A stretch of 64,000 bases of DNA. It comes from Methylobacterium sp. R2-1. GTDB taxonomy: Bacteria > Pseudomonadota > Alphaproteobacteria > Rhizobiales > Beijerinckiaceae. Position 1 is the stretch's first letter, and the number at the start of each line of letters is the position of its first letter. Below the pieces are notes generated by a model. It was not told the origin of the DNA. It saw nothing but the letters and a program-made list of their open reading frames with translations, and searched no databases. The stretch is taken from positions 97,860 to 161,859 of the forward strand of contig NZ_JACHWM010000016.1 in the NCBI RefSeq assembly GCF_014191355.1. The letters run 5' to 3'. A program made the position numbers and the translations under genes. Below are positions 1 to 7,846 of the stretch, piece by piece.

Positions 1-2
1 CC

Positions 3-41
3 ATGCTCGCCCATGCCAGCGGCCGGTTCGACGAGGCCTGA
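3..41 (+). CDS. Partial CDS, C-terminal end only
   Basis: An open frame enters the window from the left and stops with TGA at 39-41. The readable tail is short (MLAHASGRFDEA), so no function can be given. The strong terminator about 75 bases downstream supports a real gene ending here on the plus strand, but another frame cannot be excluded from so little sequence. Confidence 0.35.
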   Translation: MLAHASGRFDEA

Positions 42-115
42 AGCCGATATTCCGGCGAGCGTGGGCTCGGGGTCTCCGAGCCCGCCTCCTGACGCATCGA
101 CCGGGTCGTTCGATG

Positions 116-155
116 AAAAAGGCCCCCTCCGCTCTCAAGCCGAGGGGGCCTTTTT
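116..155. terminator. Bidirectional intrinsic terminator
   Basis: A 14-bp perfect stem is formed by A5-GGCCCCCTC and GAGGGGGCC-T5 around a 12-base loop. The A-run on one side and T-run on the other let it end transcription from both directions: the partial plus-strand gene at the left edge and the minus-strand regulator ending at 196. Confidence 0.9.
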
Positions 156-195
156 CATGTGACGTGGTCGTCCCGACGGGCCGGCCGGCGCCGGA

Positions 196-825
196 TCACT
201 CCATCACGGCGGCTTTCATGATAACGACCATCGTTGCCCGGCCCGGCCCATCGCCGAGGCAGCGGATGCTGTGGGGGCGGTCGCAGCGGTAGCGCAGGGT
301 CTCGCCGGCATTGGCCCGCTGCACCTCACCGGCCACCTCGACCTCAAAGCTGCCCTCCAGCACCGAGAGCGACTCGACCGAACCGCGCTGATGCGCATCG
401 GATTCGAGCACCCCGCCGGCATCGGCGGTGACGTCGTACCATTGCAGCCACTCGACCGTCTTGATCCAGCCGATGATGGCAAGCCGCACCTTGCCGTCGT
501 CGGAGACCAGCCGCGGTGTGTCGGCCCGGGAGAAGCGCTCGATGAAGGGTTCCTCGTCGGAGGTCGCGAGCACCCGCTCGATCGAAACGTCGAGCGCCTG
601 GCTCAGCCGCCAGATCGTGGCCAGAGTCGGGTTGGTCTCGTTGCGCTCGATCTGGCTGATGATCGACTTCGCCACGCCGGACTGTTCGGCGAGTTCGGAG
701 AGGGAAAGGTTGTAGGCCTTGCGCAGGCGCTGGATCGTCTTGCCGAGCTGGCCCGAGAGCACCTGTGCACCGCTGGCGAGATCCTTTGGCCGTCCGCGCT
801 CAAGGCTTGCCGCTATGTCTTGCAT
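196..825 (-). CDS. XRE-family transcriptional regulator with C-terminal cupin domain
   Basis: This is a 209-aa DNA-binding regulator. Residues about 29-85 form a helix-turn-helix of the XRE/Cro type (SLSELAEQSGVAKSIISQIE). Residues about 125-205 form a single cupin barrel (the stretch around SLSVLEGSFEVEV and AGETLRYRCDRPHS). This architecture is common in regulators that sense a small metabolite in the cupin pocket; the ligand is unknown here. The ATG at 825 (MQDIAASLERG) is preferred over an upstream start because the first ~100 residues of the longer frame are Arg/Pro-rich and look non-coding. The gene stands alone, ends toward the terminator at 116-155 and is followed upstream by thiD on the same strand about 175 bases away. 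Confidence 0.88.
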   Translation of the reverse strand: MQDIAASLERGRPKDLASGAQVLSGQLGKTIQRLRKAYNLSLSELAEQSGVAKSIISQIERNETNPTLATIWRLSQALDVSIERVLATSDEEPFIERFSRADTPRLVSDDGKVRLAIIGWIKTVEWLQWYDVTADAGGVLESDAHQRGSVESLSVLEGSFEVEVAGEVQRANAGETLRYRCDRPHSIRCLGDGPGRATMVVIMKAAVME

Positions 826-1000
826 CACATCGGTCCGCTGAGAGTGCCTACCGAGACGTCCGCGCCGGACACACCCTCGCGGGCGGATCAGATCACGAAG
901 TCGTGGGTGGGGCACCGAAAGGCGTTCCGTTATCCGAACGAGCGTTTGATCTGTCAAACGCAAAACGGGTCCGAAGGTCCGGTTTCGCTTCGGCGCGGGT

Positions 1001-1807
1001 CTACTGCCAGAGCGCGTAAAAGTGATGGAGCGGGCCGTGGCCGTGGCCGACGGACACGGAATCCGCGGCGCGGATCGCTGCGGTGACGTAGGTTTTCGCC
1101 CCACCCACCGCCTCGGTGAGCCCCTGGCCCCGGGCAAGCCCGGCCGCTACGGCGGCCGAGAGGGTGCAGCCGGTACCGTGGCTGTTGCGGGTCTCGATGC
1201 GCGGCGCCGCGAATCGGCGCAAAGTCCCGTCCGCGGCGATGAGGTGATCGACGCTCTCGCGGCCCTCGCCGTGGCCGCCCTTGATCAGCACCGCCCGCGC
1301 GCCGCGCCCCAGCAGCCGCCGCCCCTGCGCGACCGCCTCGTTCTCGTGGTTCGCCTGCTCCTCGTCGAGCAGGGTCGCGGCTTCGGGCAGGTTGGGGGTG
1401 ACGACGGTGGCCAGCGGCATCAGCTCGCCGCGTAAGGTTTCGACGGCTTCCTGCGAGATCAGCCGATCTCCGCTGGTGGCCACCATGACGGGATCGAGCA
1501 CGACAGGGATGCCGGGGGCATGCCGCCGCAGGCCCTCGGCCACGGCCCGGATCGTCTCGGGCCGCGAGAGCATGCCGATCTTCACCGCACCCACCGCGAG
1601 GTCGGCGAACACCGAGTCGATCTGCGCGGACACGAAATCGGCGGGTACGTCGTGGATCGCCTGCACGCCGCGGGTGTTCTGCGCGGTGAGCGCGGTGACG
1701 ACGCTGGCGCCGTAGACGCGCAGGGCCGCGAAGGTTTTGAGGTCGGCCTGGATGCCGGCGCCCCCGCTCGAATCCGAGCCGGCGATGGTCAGGGCGATGG
1801 CGGTCAT
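1001..1807 (-). CDS. thiD: Hydroxymethylpyrimidine/phosphomethylpyrimidine kinase
   Basis: ThiD phosphorylates hydroxymethylpyrimidine and its monophosphate to HMP-PP, the pyrimidine precursor of thiamine, in the cytoplasm. The 268-aa length is normal for the family. The N-terminus carries the ribokinase-like start TIAGSDSSGGAGIQADLKTF. The C-terminal part has the anion-hole and catalytic signature SHGTGCTLSAAVAAGLA near residues 210-226. The ATG at 1807 lies directly before the conserved TIAGSD segment, so little N-terminal ambiguity exists. thiE lies upstream on the same strand, separated by two palindromic elements. The two genes therefore serve one pathway but may not form one uninterrupted transcript. 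Confidence 0.96.
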   Translation of the reverse strand: MTAIALTIAGSDSSGGAGIQADLKTFAALRVYGASVVTALTAQNTRGVQAIHDVPADFVSAQIDSVFADLAVGAVKIGMLSRPETIRAVAEGLRRHAPGIPVVLDPVMVATSGDRLISQEAVETLRGELMPLATVVTPNLPEAATLLDEEQANHENEAVAQGRRLLGRGARAVLIKGGHGEGRESVDHLIAADGTLRRFAAPRIETRNSHGTGCTLSAAVAAGLARGQGLTEAVGGAKTYVTAAIRAADSVSVGHGHGPLHHFYALWQ

Positions 1808-1833
1808 GGGCGTCTCCCCTCGTCAGTTCTTCT

Positions 1834-1872
1834 AGAGCATCGTCCTGGATATCGGATCCAGGACGATGCTCT
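1834..1872. repeat. Perfect 17-bp inverted repeat between thiE and thiD
   Basis: Both arms read AGAGCATCGTCCTGGAT and its exact complement around a five-base loop (ATCGG). The arms share the GCATCGTCC core with the neighbouring palindrome at 1888-1931, so this belongs to the same intergenic repeat family. It could act as a terminator-like or RNA-processing hairpin between thiE and thiD, but it has no T-run. Confidence 0.85.
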
Positions 1873-1887
1873 GGCCTCTTGTTGTTG

Positions 1888-1931
1888 CATCGTCTTTTCC
1901 CGAAAGCCGGTGACCACCTTTCGGGACGATG
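1888..1931. repeat. REP-like intergenic palindrome, best copy
   Basis: CATCGTC plus CCCGAAAG pair with CTTTCGGGACGATG across a bulge and an 11-base loop. Related but degraded copies occur at 4051-4099, 18031-18093 and 50615-50660, always between genes. This is a dispersed palindromic repeat family, not a gene-specific signal. Confidence 0.8.
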
Positions 1932-2048
1932 TTCTAATGTTCCGCGTCGTCTCGCTTCGACGTGCCCGACGTGTCTCTCACAAGATCCCCGCTGCGCTGT
2001 CGCCGCCAGAGCGCGAACGTTCAGCGCCCGGACGTTTTGTGAGGCGCT

Positions 2049-2798
2049 TCAACGCGTGCCCGTGCTCCCGCGCTGGCTCAGCGCTTCATCGACCCGTGCC
2101 AGCAGGTCCCGCGCCTTGGCCTCGGTGGCGCCGCCCTTGAACAGCGCGCCGATCAGCGCCACGCCATCGGCGCCCGCCCGGATCACCGAGGCCGCGTTGC
2201 TGGCGTCGATCCCGGCGATCGCGCCGAGTGGAAGCGCTTGCCCCCGGGCGAGCCGGGCGCGGAACACGATCCGCTGCAGCCCGTCGAGACCGACCGGCGG
2301 GTCCGGGTTGTCCTTGCTGGTGGTGGCGAAGACGCCGCCGATACAGGCGTAGTCGATCGGAAGCCGGTAGAGTTCGTCGGCCTGGGCGCCGGTCTTCACG
2401 GTGAGCCCGATGATGGCGCGGGGGCCGAGCAGGCGACGCGCCTGTTCCGGGTGGAGATCGGACTGGCCGAGATGCACGCCCTCGACCCCGGCGGCCAGTG
2501 CGAGATCGACCCGGTCGTTGACGAGCAGCGGCGCGCGGCCGGCGACCGCCGCATGGATCGCCCGAATCCTCGCGAGGGCCGCGCGGGCATCGGTCAGATC
2601 CTTGTCGCGGTACTGGAGCAAGGTGGTGCCACCGGCCACGGCCTCCGCCGCCAGGGCGCCGAGCGCCGCCGAATCTCCCCCCAGCACGCCGACATCGAGG
2701 ATGCCGTAGAGGCGCAGGTCCACCGTGATCCCCGCCGACGGCCGGGACAAACCGAGTCCTGCACCGAGTCCTGCACCGAGCCCTGTCCCGATGCTCAT
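2049..2798 (-). CDS. thiE: Thiamine phosphate synthase
   Basis: ThiE joins HMP-PP and HET-P to give thiamine monophosphate. This 249-aa protein has the TIM-barrel signatures of the family: TTLLQYRDKDLTD (pyrophosphate/substrate binding, residues about 58-70), LLVNDRVDLALAAGVEGVHLGQ (about 90-112) and LGAIAGIDASNA with GADGVALIGALF near the end. The first ~20 residues are a Gly/Ala/Leu repeat (GTGLGAGLGAGLG) encoded by a 12-bp DNA tandem repeat and are not part of the fold. The true start may be internal, although the ATG at 2798 is the first in frame. thiD follows downstream. Confidence 0.94.
   Translation of the reverse strand: MSIGTGLGAGLGAGLGLSRPSAGITVDLRLYGILDVGVLGGDSAALGALAAEAVAGGTTLLQYRDKDLTDARAALARIRAIHAAVAGRAPLLVNDRVDLALAAGVEGVHLGQSDLHPEQARRLLGPRAIIGLTVKTGAQADELYRLPIDYACIGGVFATTSKDNPDPPVGLDGLQRIVFRARLARGQALPLGAIAGIDASNAASVIRAGADGVALIGALFKGGATEAKARDLLARVDEALSQRGSTGTR
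2751..2786. repeat. 12-bp tandem repeat, three units, inside the 5' end of thiE
   Basis: Three units of ACCGAGTCCTGC (third unit with two changes) lie back to back. Read on the minus strand they encode the repeating Gly-Ala-Gly-Leu of the ThiE N-terminus. The period of 12 keeps the reading frame, so copy-number change would only lengthen or shorten the leader peptide by four residues. Confidence 0.85.
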
Positions 2799-3028
2799 GC
2801 CGACCCCCCGTACCGTCCGAGCGCCATGGCCGCTCCCTTCGATGATCCTGCTTTCGGTCTAGCAGGATCGGCCTGCCGCGGCGACCGTGGCCGCACTTGC
2901 CTGCGGATGAGGCCGCAACCTCCGTTGACGGTGCCGGTGCCGATCCGGCAAGAGCGAGGGTTAAAGGCCGGAACCGCTTCCGCCGCCGAGGGGATGCCCG
3001 AGGAGAGGGGCTCGAGGCCGACGAACGC

Positions 3029-4033
3029 ATGAGCACGGCCGAACCGGGTGTGATCGCCGCCGCAGCGGACAGGGGGACGCGCGCCGCCAGCGCCTCCTCG
3101 GTAGGGCTCGTCGCCGTGATCGTCGCGGCGACGGACGGAGAGCCGCGCGCGCTCACCGTGCAGGTCGGAGGCCAAGCCAAGGGCCGCGAGACCGCCCTGC
3201 CCGCGGGCCCGCTAGTGCCTGAGCATGCCACTCTGGAGCGGGGCCTTCGCGCCTGGGTCGAGCAGCAGACCCACCAGCGCCTCGGTTACGTCGAGCAACT
3301 CTACACCTTCGGCGACCGCGACCGGGAGGGCGGACAGCACGGCGTGCATCTACTCTCGGTGGCCTATCTCGCCCTGGTGCGCGAATTGCGCCCGGCGGGG
3401 CTCGCCGAGGCCGCGTGGCGCAACTGGTACCGCTACCTGCCCTGGGAGGATTTTCGCGAGGGCCGGCCGCCGGCGCTTGCTGAAATCGAGCCGCGCCTGA
3501 TGGCCTGGGTCGCCGCCGCCTCCGAACCGAAGCTCCGGCGCCTGCGCGAAGATCGTGTCGGTCTCAGCTTCGGGATCGGCGGTGCCTGGAACGAGGAGCG
3601 CGTGCTGGAGCGCTACGAGTTGCTGTTCGAGGCGGGGCTGATCCCGGAGGCCAAGGGGCAGCACGGCGCCGCCGTGCCCGACGACCTCGCGATCACCGGC
3701 CAGCCGATGGCACTTGATCACCGCCGGGTGCTCGCCACCGCGATCGGCCGACTGCGCGGCAAGATCAAGTATCGCCCAGTGGTGTTCGAGTTGATGCCGC
3801 CCGCCTTCACCCTGCTCCAGCTTCAGCGCACGGTCGAGGCGCTCGCGGGCACGCGGCTGCACAAGCAGAACTTCCGCCGCCTCGTGGCGCAGCAGGGACT
3901 CGTCGAGGAGACCGAGGCGCTCACCAGCGGCAATGCCGGACGCCCGGCCCGGCTGGTGCGTTTCCGACGGGAGGTTCTCCTGGAGCGTCCGGCGCCCGGC
4001 GTGAGGCTCACTCCGTCGCGGCGGACGGTGTGA
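3029..4033 (+). CDS. NadQ-like NUDIX-domain transcriptional regulator of NAD metabolism
   Basis: This 334-aa protein resembles the alphaproteobacterial NAD regulator family (NadQ, COG4111). It has an N-terminal NUDIX-like fold (about residues 25-190) and a C-terminal NrtR-like winged helix (about 240-320, around VVFELMPPAFTLLQLQRTVEAL and TRLHKQNFRRLV). The catalytic NUDIX box (GX5EX7REUXEEXGU) is not recognisable, in keeping with a regulator that binds rather than hydrolyses its nucleotide. The ATG at 3029 (MSTAEPGV) is chosen because the preceding 44 residues of the longer frame are low-complexity and Arg-rich. No NAD biosynthesis gene is in the window. The family assignment is from memory of the domain order; the targets are unknown. 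Confidence 0.72.
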   Translation: MSTAEPGVIAAAADRGTRAASASSVGLVAVIVAATDGEPRALTVQVGGQAKGRETALPAGPLVPEHATLERGLRAWVEQQTHQRLGYVEQLYTFGDRDREGGQHGVHLLSVAYLALVRELRPAGLAEAAWRNWYRYLPWEDFREGRPPALAEIEPRLMAWVAAASEPKLRRLREDRVGLSFGIGGAWNEERVLERYELLFEAGLIPEAKGQHGAAVPDDLAITGQPMALDHRRVLATAIGRLRGKIKYRPVVFELMPPAFTLLQLQRTVEALAGTRLHKQNFRRLVAQQGLVEETEALTSGNAGRPARLVRFRREVLLERPAPGVRLTPSRRTV

Positions 4034-4050
4034 GGGGGCCGACGCGGGGT

Positions 4051-4099
4051 CATCATCCTGTTCCAAAAACCGCGTCCAGCTTTCGGGACGATGCTTAGC
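4051..4099. repeat. Partial copy of the intergenic palindrome family
   Basis: CATCATCC...AGCTTTCGGGACGATGCTTA resembles the 1888-1931 element but has a different left arm containing CCAAAAACC. It lies between two convergent genes and overlaps the last codons of the minus-strand gene ending at 4095. Confidence 0.55.
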
Positions 4100-4370
4100 C
4101 CTGGAGGACGCGCCCGAAATGTTCGGGGCAGCCGGCAACGAGGATGGGGGCCAGGGGCAGATCGGCGCGGGTGCAGAGGGTGAAACCGTAATAGGCCGTC
4201 AGCAGGTCCGGTTCGGGAACGCAGACCCAGAGACGAACCATCGGCCAATCCTCGTGCACGCTGACGAGGAGCATCTGGCGCGAAGCATCGAAAGAGGCCG
4301 CCTGCTCGCGGAACAATAGCTCAACCGACCGGATCTCGTCGGCCGCAATTCGCCTTTGTGCCCAGACCAT
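4095..4370 (-). CDS. Hypothetical protein, 91 aa
   Basis: No family is recognised. The start is set by a very good ribosome-binding site, AAAGGAGG, ending ten bases before the ATG at 4370 (MVWAQRRIAADEIRSVELLF); the longer upstream frame is rejected. The protein is globular in appearance, with alternating hydrophobic segments (QMLLVSVHEDWPMVRLWVCVP) that suggest a small alpha/beta fold and no membrane span. It is transcribed toward the NadQ-like gene and has no operon partner. It is probably a cytoplasmic protein; its function cannot be inferred. Confidence 0.7.
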   Translation of the reverse strand: MVWAQRRIAADEIRSVELLFREQAASFDASRQMLLVSVHEDWPMVRLWVCVPEPDLLTAYYGFTLCTRADLPLAPILVAGCPEHFGRVLQG

Positions 4371-4620
4371 CGGCAAGCGCCCTCCTTTGGAGCGTTTGCC
4401 GGCCGAACGGCGGTTCCTCAATCGATCCTGGCGCAGGGCAGATCTCACAAATGCCCGCGGATGACGCTTTCACCGAAATCGTAGAAAGGTCCGGAGGCGC
4501 CGCGCCGTGCGGCCATGTGAGCCTGCGGCCGCCCGCCGCGTCGACGTGGGACCTGCTGTGAAACGCCTTTGGGCTCGGCATCGCCGAGCCCACATTATCC
4601 GAGCCGATGCGGCCTCGGGC

Positions 4621-5145
4621 TTACGCTTCCTTCTTGCGGCGCGGGGCGCGGCGTTTCTTCTCCGGAGCGGGCTCCGGCTCGGCAGCCACCGGTTCGGGCG
4701 CTGCCTCCGGCTCCGGCTCCGCGATCCGGCGCCGCTGCTGACCTAGTCCCAGGGCGCGCGCCAGTTCCGAACGCTGCTCCGAATAGCTCGCCGACGTCAT
4801 GGGATAGTCATTGGGCAGGCCCCACTTCGCCCGATACTGCTCGGGCGAGAGACCGCGCAGGGTGAGGTGGCGGCGCAGCGTCTTGTAAGGCTTGCCGTCC
4901 TCGAAGCTGACCAGGAAGTCGTGGCTGATCGACTTGCGGATCTCTTGCGGCGTCGCCTTGGGCGGGCCCGTCTCGGCGGACGGGCGTCCGCTCATGGTGA
5001 CGGAGCGGATCGCCTCATGCACCTCCCCGAGAAGCTTCGGAAGCTCGGCACTCTGAACGTGGTTGTTGCTGACATAGGCAGAAACGACGTCGGCCGTAAG
5101 GGTAACGAGGCGGGCCGTTTCCGCTTCCTGTTCACTGGTTTCCAT
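4621..5145 (-). CDS. MucR/Ros-family transcriptional regulator lacking the first zinc cysteine
   Basis: This 174-aa protein belongs to the MucR/Ros family, AT-rich-DNA-binding global regulators of alphaproteobacteria. Residues about 5-50 form the oligomerisation helix region. Residues about 70-115 form the Ros-type domain: SFEDGKPYKTLRRHLTLRGL followed by SPEQYRAKWGLP. In the canonical domain the first zinc ligand is a Cys just before xEDGK; here the segment reads FLVSFEDGK, with Ser in its place. The downstream His of RRHL remains. Some Mesorhizobium homologues also lack zinc ligands. A Glu/Pro/Ala-rich linker and a basic tail (KKRRAPRRKKEA) end the protein. The long, partly AT-rich upstream region could be an autoregulatory target. 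Confidence 0.9.
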   Translation of the reverse strand: METSEQEAETARLVTLTADVVSAYVSNNHVQSAELPKLLGEVHEAIRSVTMSGRPSAETGPPKATPQEIRKSISHDFLVSFEDGKPYKTLRRHLTLRGLSPEQYRAKWGLPNDYPMTSASYSEQRSELARALGLGQQRRRIAEPEPEAAPEPVAAEPEPAPEKKRRAPRRKKEA

Positions 5146-6037
5146 GGCGCGATCTTCTGTGCGGGAGGATTACCTGGGAGACGGTAAGCTCAGAGCCGCT
5201 GAGGAGCAAGACATCGTTGTTGAATGCGAGCGCAATTAGGTCGAAGAGAATGGAGCGCCGCACGCGTTTCTGTGCAGCTCGAATGGAAAAATCATCGACG
5301 AGAAACTGCGAAAAAAAAGCATTGTGCCCACCTTACGGCTGTGCCGTACGAACCGAGATAAATATTTCAAATGTTAATAATGCAGCGGATAAGTCTCAGA
5401 AAATGACGGTGTTTCAAAGAGTTGAGTTTTCGTTCGGTGCGGCCGTTTCGTCGGCGGCGCTGTCAATCGATCGGCTTTAGGCTCTCGATGCCGCTTCCCT
5501 TGCACATAACACGGTTTGATTGCGACACGGCGCCGCAGGCCTACGTATTTTCTGTGGATTTCCTCGTCAGAATCGAAGGAGCTGGACGTTTTCGTCGCGT
5601 AAAACGTTCTGCCGCCGTTCTGAAGTGTCGAAGATTCGCTCCGATCACTCGGATGTACCGGGTCTGCTGCCAATAAAAAGGGGCTGGGCGCCGGAGCCGC
5701 CATTTGGTTGCCGGTGAGGGGGCGCTGCTCCAGCAGACGCGGGCTCAGATGCCGGGACCAAACATCTGGGTGACAGTGGTTCCGGGCGAAAGGGGGCCCG
5801 AGTTGTGCAGCTGACCCGCGGCCCTTTCTTGCGAGGCTTCACAGGATTGTTGGTGAAGGGGGAGCGTTTCTGTGCACGTGCTTGCATCGCCCGTCCTCGG
5901 GCCGCTTCGCCGACGTGCGACGACGGTGCTGCATGACGTGAACGGCACCGCTCCGACACCGCGCGTCCGCGCGGTGTCGGGCTCCCTCCGATCGAGCGGA
6001 TGCTCGGGTGTGTTCTCCGGCTGGATTGGTCCGCAGA
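5146..6037. other. Gene-poor region upstream of the mucR-like gene
   Basis: About 890 bases contain no convincing gene. Short open frames on both strands lack ribosome-binding sites and family resemblance. The stretch 5280-5420 is clearly AT-richer than its surroundings, with runs such as GAAAAAAAAG and ATAAATATTTC. It is a plausible promoter/operator zone for the MucR-like regulator, whose family prefers AT-rich sites. The right end holds the hairpin at 5953-5980. Confidence 0.6.
5953..5980 (-). terminator. GC-rich hairpin downstream of argC
   Basis: A perfect 13-bp stem, CCGACACCGCGCG with its complement, closes a two-base gap (effectively a small loop after fraying). It lies 58 bases past the argC stop on the transcript side. 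No T-run follows, so it may be a stabiliser or a weak or Rho-assisted terminator. Confidence 0.55.
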
Positions 6038-6982
6038 TCAGTCGAGGCCGAGCATCAGGCCGAGGTTCTGCACCGCTGCTCCCGAGGCGCCTTTGCCGAG
6101 ATTGTCGAGGCGACCGACCAGCACCGCCTGACTGTGACTGTCGGAGCCGAAGACCCGCAGTTCGAGCCGATCGGTGTCGTTGAGAGCTTCCGGCTCGATG
6201 CGCTCGCGGTGGGCGCCTTCTTCCGCGCCGCGCACGACCTTCACCAGCGGTGTGTCTGCGTACCAATCGGCAAGCGCCTCCTCCAGATCGCCCGGGTTCG
6301 GACGACCGGGCAGGGTACCGAGATGCAGCGGGATGCTGACCAGCATGCCCTGCCGGAAGTTGCCGACGGAGGGGATGAAGATCGGCCGGCGGGTCAGCCG
6401 GCTATAGGCTTCGATCTCCGGCAGGTGCTTGTGGCCGAAGCCGAGCCCGTAGAGCTGGAACGGGGCACCCTCCCCGCGCTCGTAGCTCTCGATCATGCTG
6501 CGGCCGCCACCGCTATAGCCACTCACCGCGTTGATGCTGACGGGATGATCCGATGGAATCAGGCCGCGCTCGACCAGCGGGCGCAGCAGCGCGATCGCCC
6601 CGGTCGGGTAGCAGCCGGGATTGGCGACCCGGCGCGCGGCGCGGATGGCGTCGGCCTGTTCCGGTGCCATCTCGGCAAAGCCGTAGACCCAGCCCGGCGC
6701 GATGCGGTGGGCGGTGCTGGCGTCGAGTAGCTTCGGGCCGCCCCTCGGCAAGCTGTCGGCGAGGGCCGCGGTCTCGCGGGATGCGTCGTCGGGCAGGCAG
6801 AGCACGACGAGGTCGACCTCTTCGAGGATCGCCCGCTTCACGCCCGCGTCCTTACGGCTCTCATGCGGAATGCTGACGAGGCGCACCCTGCCCTCGCGCT
6901 CCAGGCGCTCGCGGATGCCGAGGCCGGTGGTGCCGGCCTCGCCGTCGATGAACACCTTCGGGGCGCTGACGCCGTCGGACAT
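6038..6982 (-). CDS. argC: N-acetyl-gamma-glutamyl-phosphate reductase, type 2
   Basis: ArgC reduces N-acetyl-glutamyl phosphate to the semialdehyde with NADPH, the third step of arginine synthesis. At 314 aa it has the shorter type-2 length. The nucleotide-binding region begins KVFIDGEAGTTGLGIRERL. The catalytic cysteine lies in VANPGCYPTGAIALL (about residue 120), and INAVSGYSGGGRSMIE and FGFGHKHLPE-like segments (GLGFGHKHLPEIEAYS) follow. The ATG at 6982 (MSDGVSAPK) is chosen over the upstream alternative five codons away. The gene stands alone; a GC-rich hairpin follows it. Confidence 0.95.
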   Translation of the reverse strand: MSDGVSAPKVFIDGEAGTTGLGIRERLEREGRVRLVSIPHESRKDAGVKRAILEEVDLVVLCLPDDASRETAALADSLPRGGPKLLDASTAHRIAPGWVYGFAEMAPEQADAIRAARRVANPGCYPTGAIALLRPLVERGLIPSDHPVSINAVSGYSGGGRSMIESYERGEGAPFQLYGLGFGHKHLPEIEAYSRLTRRPIFIPSVGNFRQGMLVSIPLHLGTLPGRPNPGDLEEALADWYADTPLVKVVRGAEEGAHRERIEPEALNDTDRLELRVFGSDSHSQAVLVGRLDNLGKGASGAAVQNLGLMLGLD

Positions 6983-7245
6983 CGCAACAATCCTCACTCG
7001 GCCCCAATTCGGGCCGCTCTGAACACATGGCGGGCGCTGCGACCCGGCCGTGGGGTGCCGCCTGCGACACGCTTCGTCGGTGGCGCGGAGGTGGAAGCTT
7101 CGTCTTCCCCTGTCAACGCCTTCGGCGACCGCGCGCTCGTCTCGGCCGCTGCCGCAGACCTTTGTCCTTGGACAGACTCAGTGCGGCCGGAACTCAGGAT
7201 GACGCCTTCTGTTGACAGCCGAATGTCGCTCAGGAGGCGAATCCG

Positions 7246-7800
7246 ATGTCAGGAACAGCGAAGAAGACCGACCCGAAGCTCTGGGACAAGGTCAAGAAGG
7301 ACGTCACGCAATCGTCCAAGGGCGGTAAGCCCGGCCAGTGGTCCGCCCGCAAGGCGCAGATGGCCACCAGTGAATACAAGAAGGAGGGCGGCGGTTACGC
7401 CGGCAAGAAGTCCGACGACAACCATCTCAAGCAGTGGACCGACGAAGAGTGGAATACGAAGTCCGGTGAGACGAGCGGCAGGACCGGTGAGCGCTACCTG
7501 CCCAAGAAGGCGCGCGAGAAGCTGTCCGACTCGGAGTACGCCCGCTCGACGGCCAAGAAGCGCGCCGATTCCGCCAAGGGCCAGCAGCATTCGAAGCAGC
7601 CCGCCGACGTCGCGAAGAAGGCGGCCTCCGCCCGCAAGACCGGCGGCAGGACCGGCAGGACATTGGACAAGAAGACATCGAACAAGGGCGGTCACGGTGG
7701 CACGACCAAGGCCGAGCTGATGCAGCGGGCCCGCAAGCAGGACATCCCCGGCCGCTCGAAGATGACGAAGGGCGAACTGGAGCGCGCCCTCACCTCCTGA
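7246..7800 (+). CDS. DUF5872-type basic protein with SAP/Rho-N-like C-terminus
   Basis: This 184-aa, Lys-rich protein is preceded by a perfect AGGAGG eight bases before the ATG at 7246. Residues about 8-75 match the DUF5872 pattern (LWDKVKKDV, GGKPGQWSARKAQMA, YKKEGGGYAGKKS, LKQWTDEEW). The middle is disordered and basic. The end, TKAELMQRARKQDIPGRSKM with TKGELERAL, looks like a SAP or Rho-N helix-extension-helix, so nucleic-acid binding is plausible. The high charge and abundance of Lys/Gly/Ser suggest a nucleoid- or stress-associated protein, but no function is established. It is monocistronic. Confidence 0.82.
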   Translation: MSGTAKKTDPKLWDKVKKDVTQSSKGGKPGQWSARKAQMATSEYKKEGGGYAGKKSDDNHLKQWTDEEWNTKSGETSGRTGERYLPKKAREKLSDSEYARSTAKKRADSAKGQQHSKQPADVAKKAASARKTGGRTGRTLDKKTSNKGGHGGTTKAELMQRARKQDIPGRSKMTKGELERALTS

Positions 7801-7846
7801 TCGGAGCGAATCGGTGGCGAAGGCGGAAGCGTCCGCCCCGCCTTGC

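Noticed and set aside
271..1086. Long plus-strand frame opposite the XRE-cupin regulator
   Set aside because: It is the antisense shadow of the regulator; codon use and composition are poor and no family is recognised.
1520..2140. Plus-strand frame of 206 aa across the thiD start and the repeat region
   Set aside because: It covers part of thiD in antisense and the palindromes; no ribosome site and low-complexity content.
5217..5703. Several frames of 60-110 aa in the mucR upstream region
   Set aside because: They overlap each other on both strands, have no ribosome sites and no resemblance to known families.
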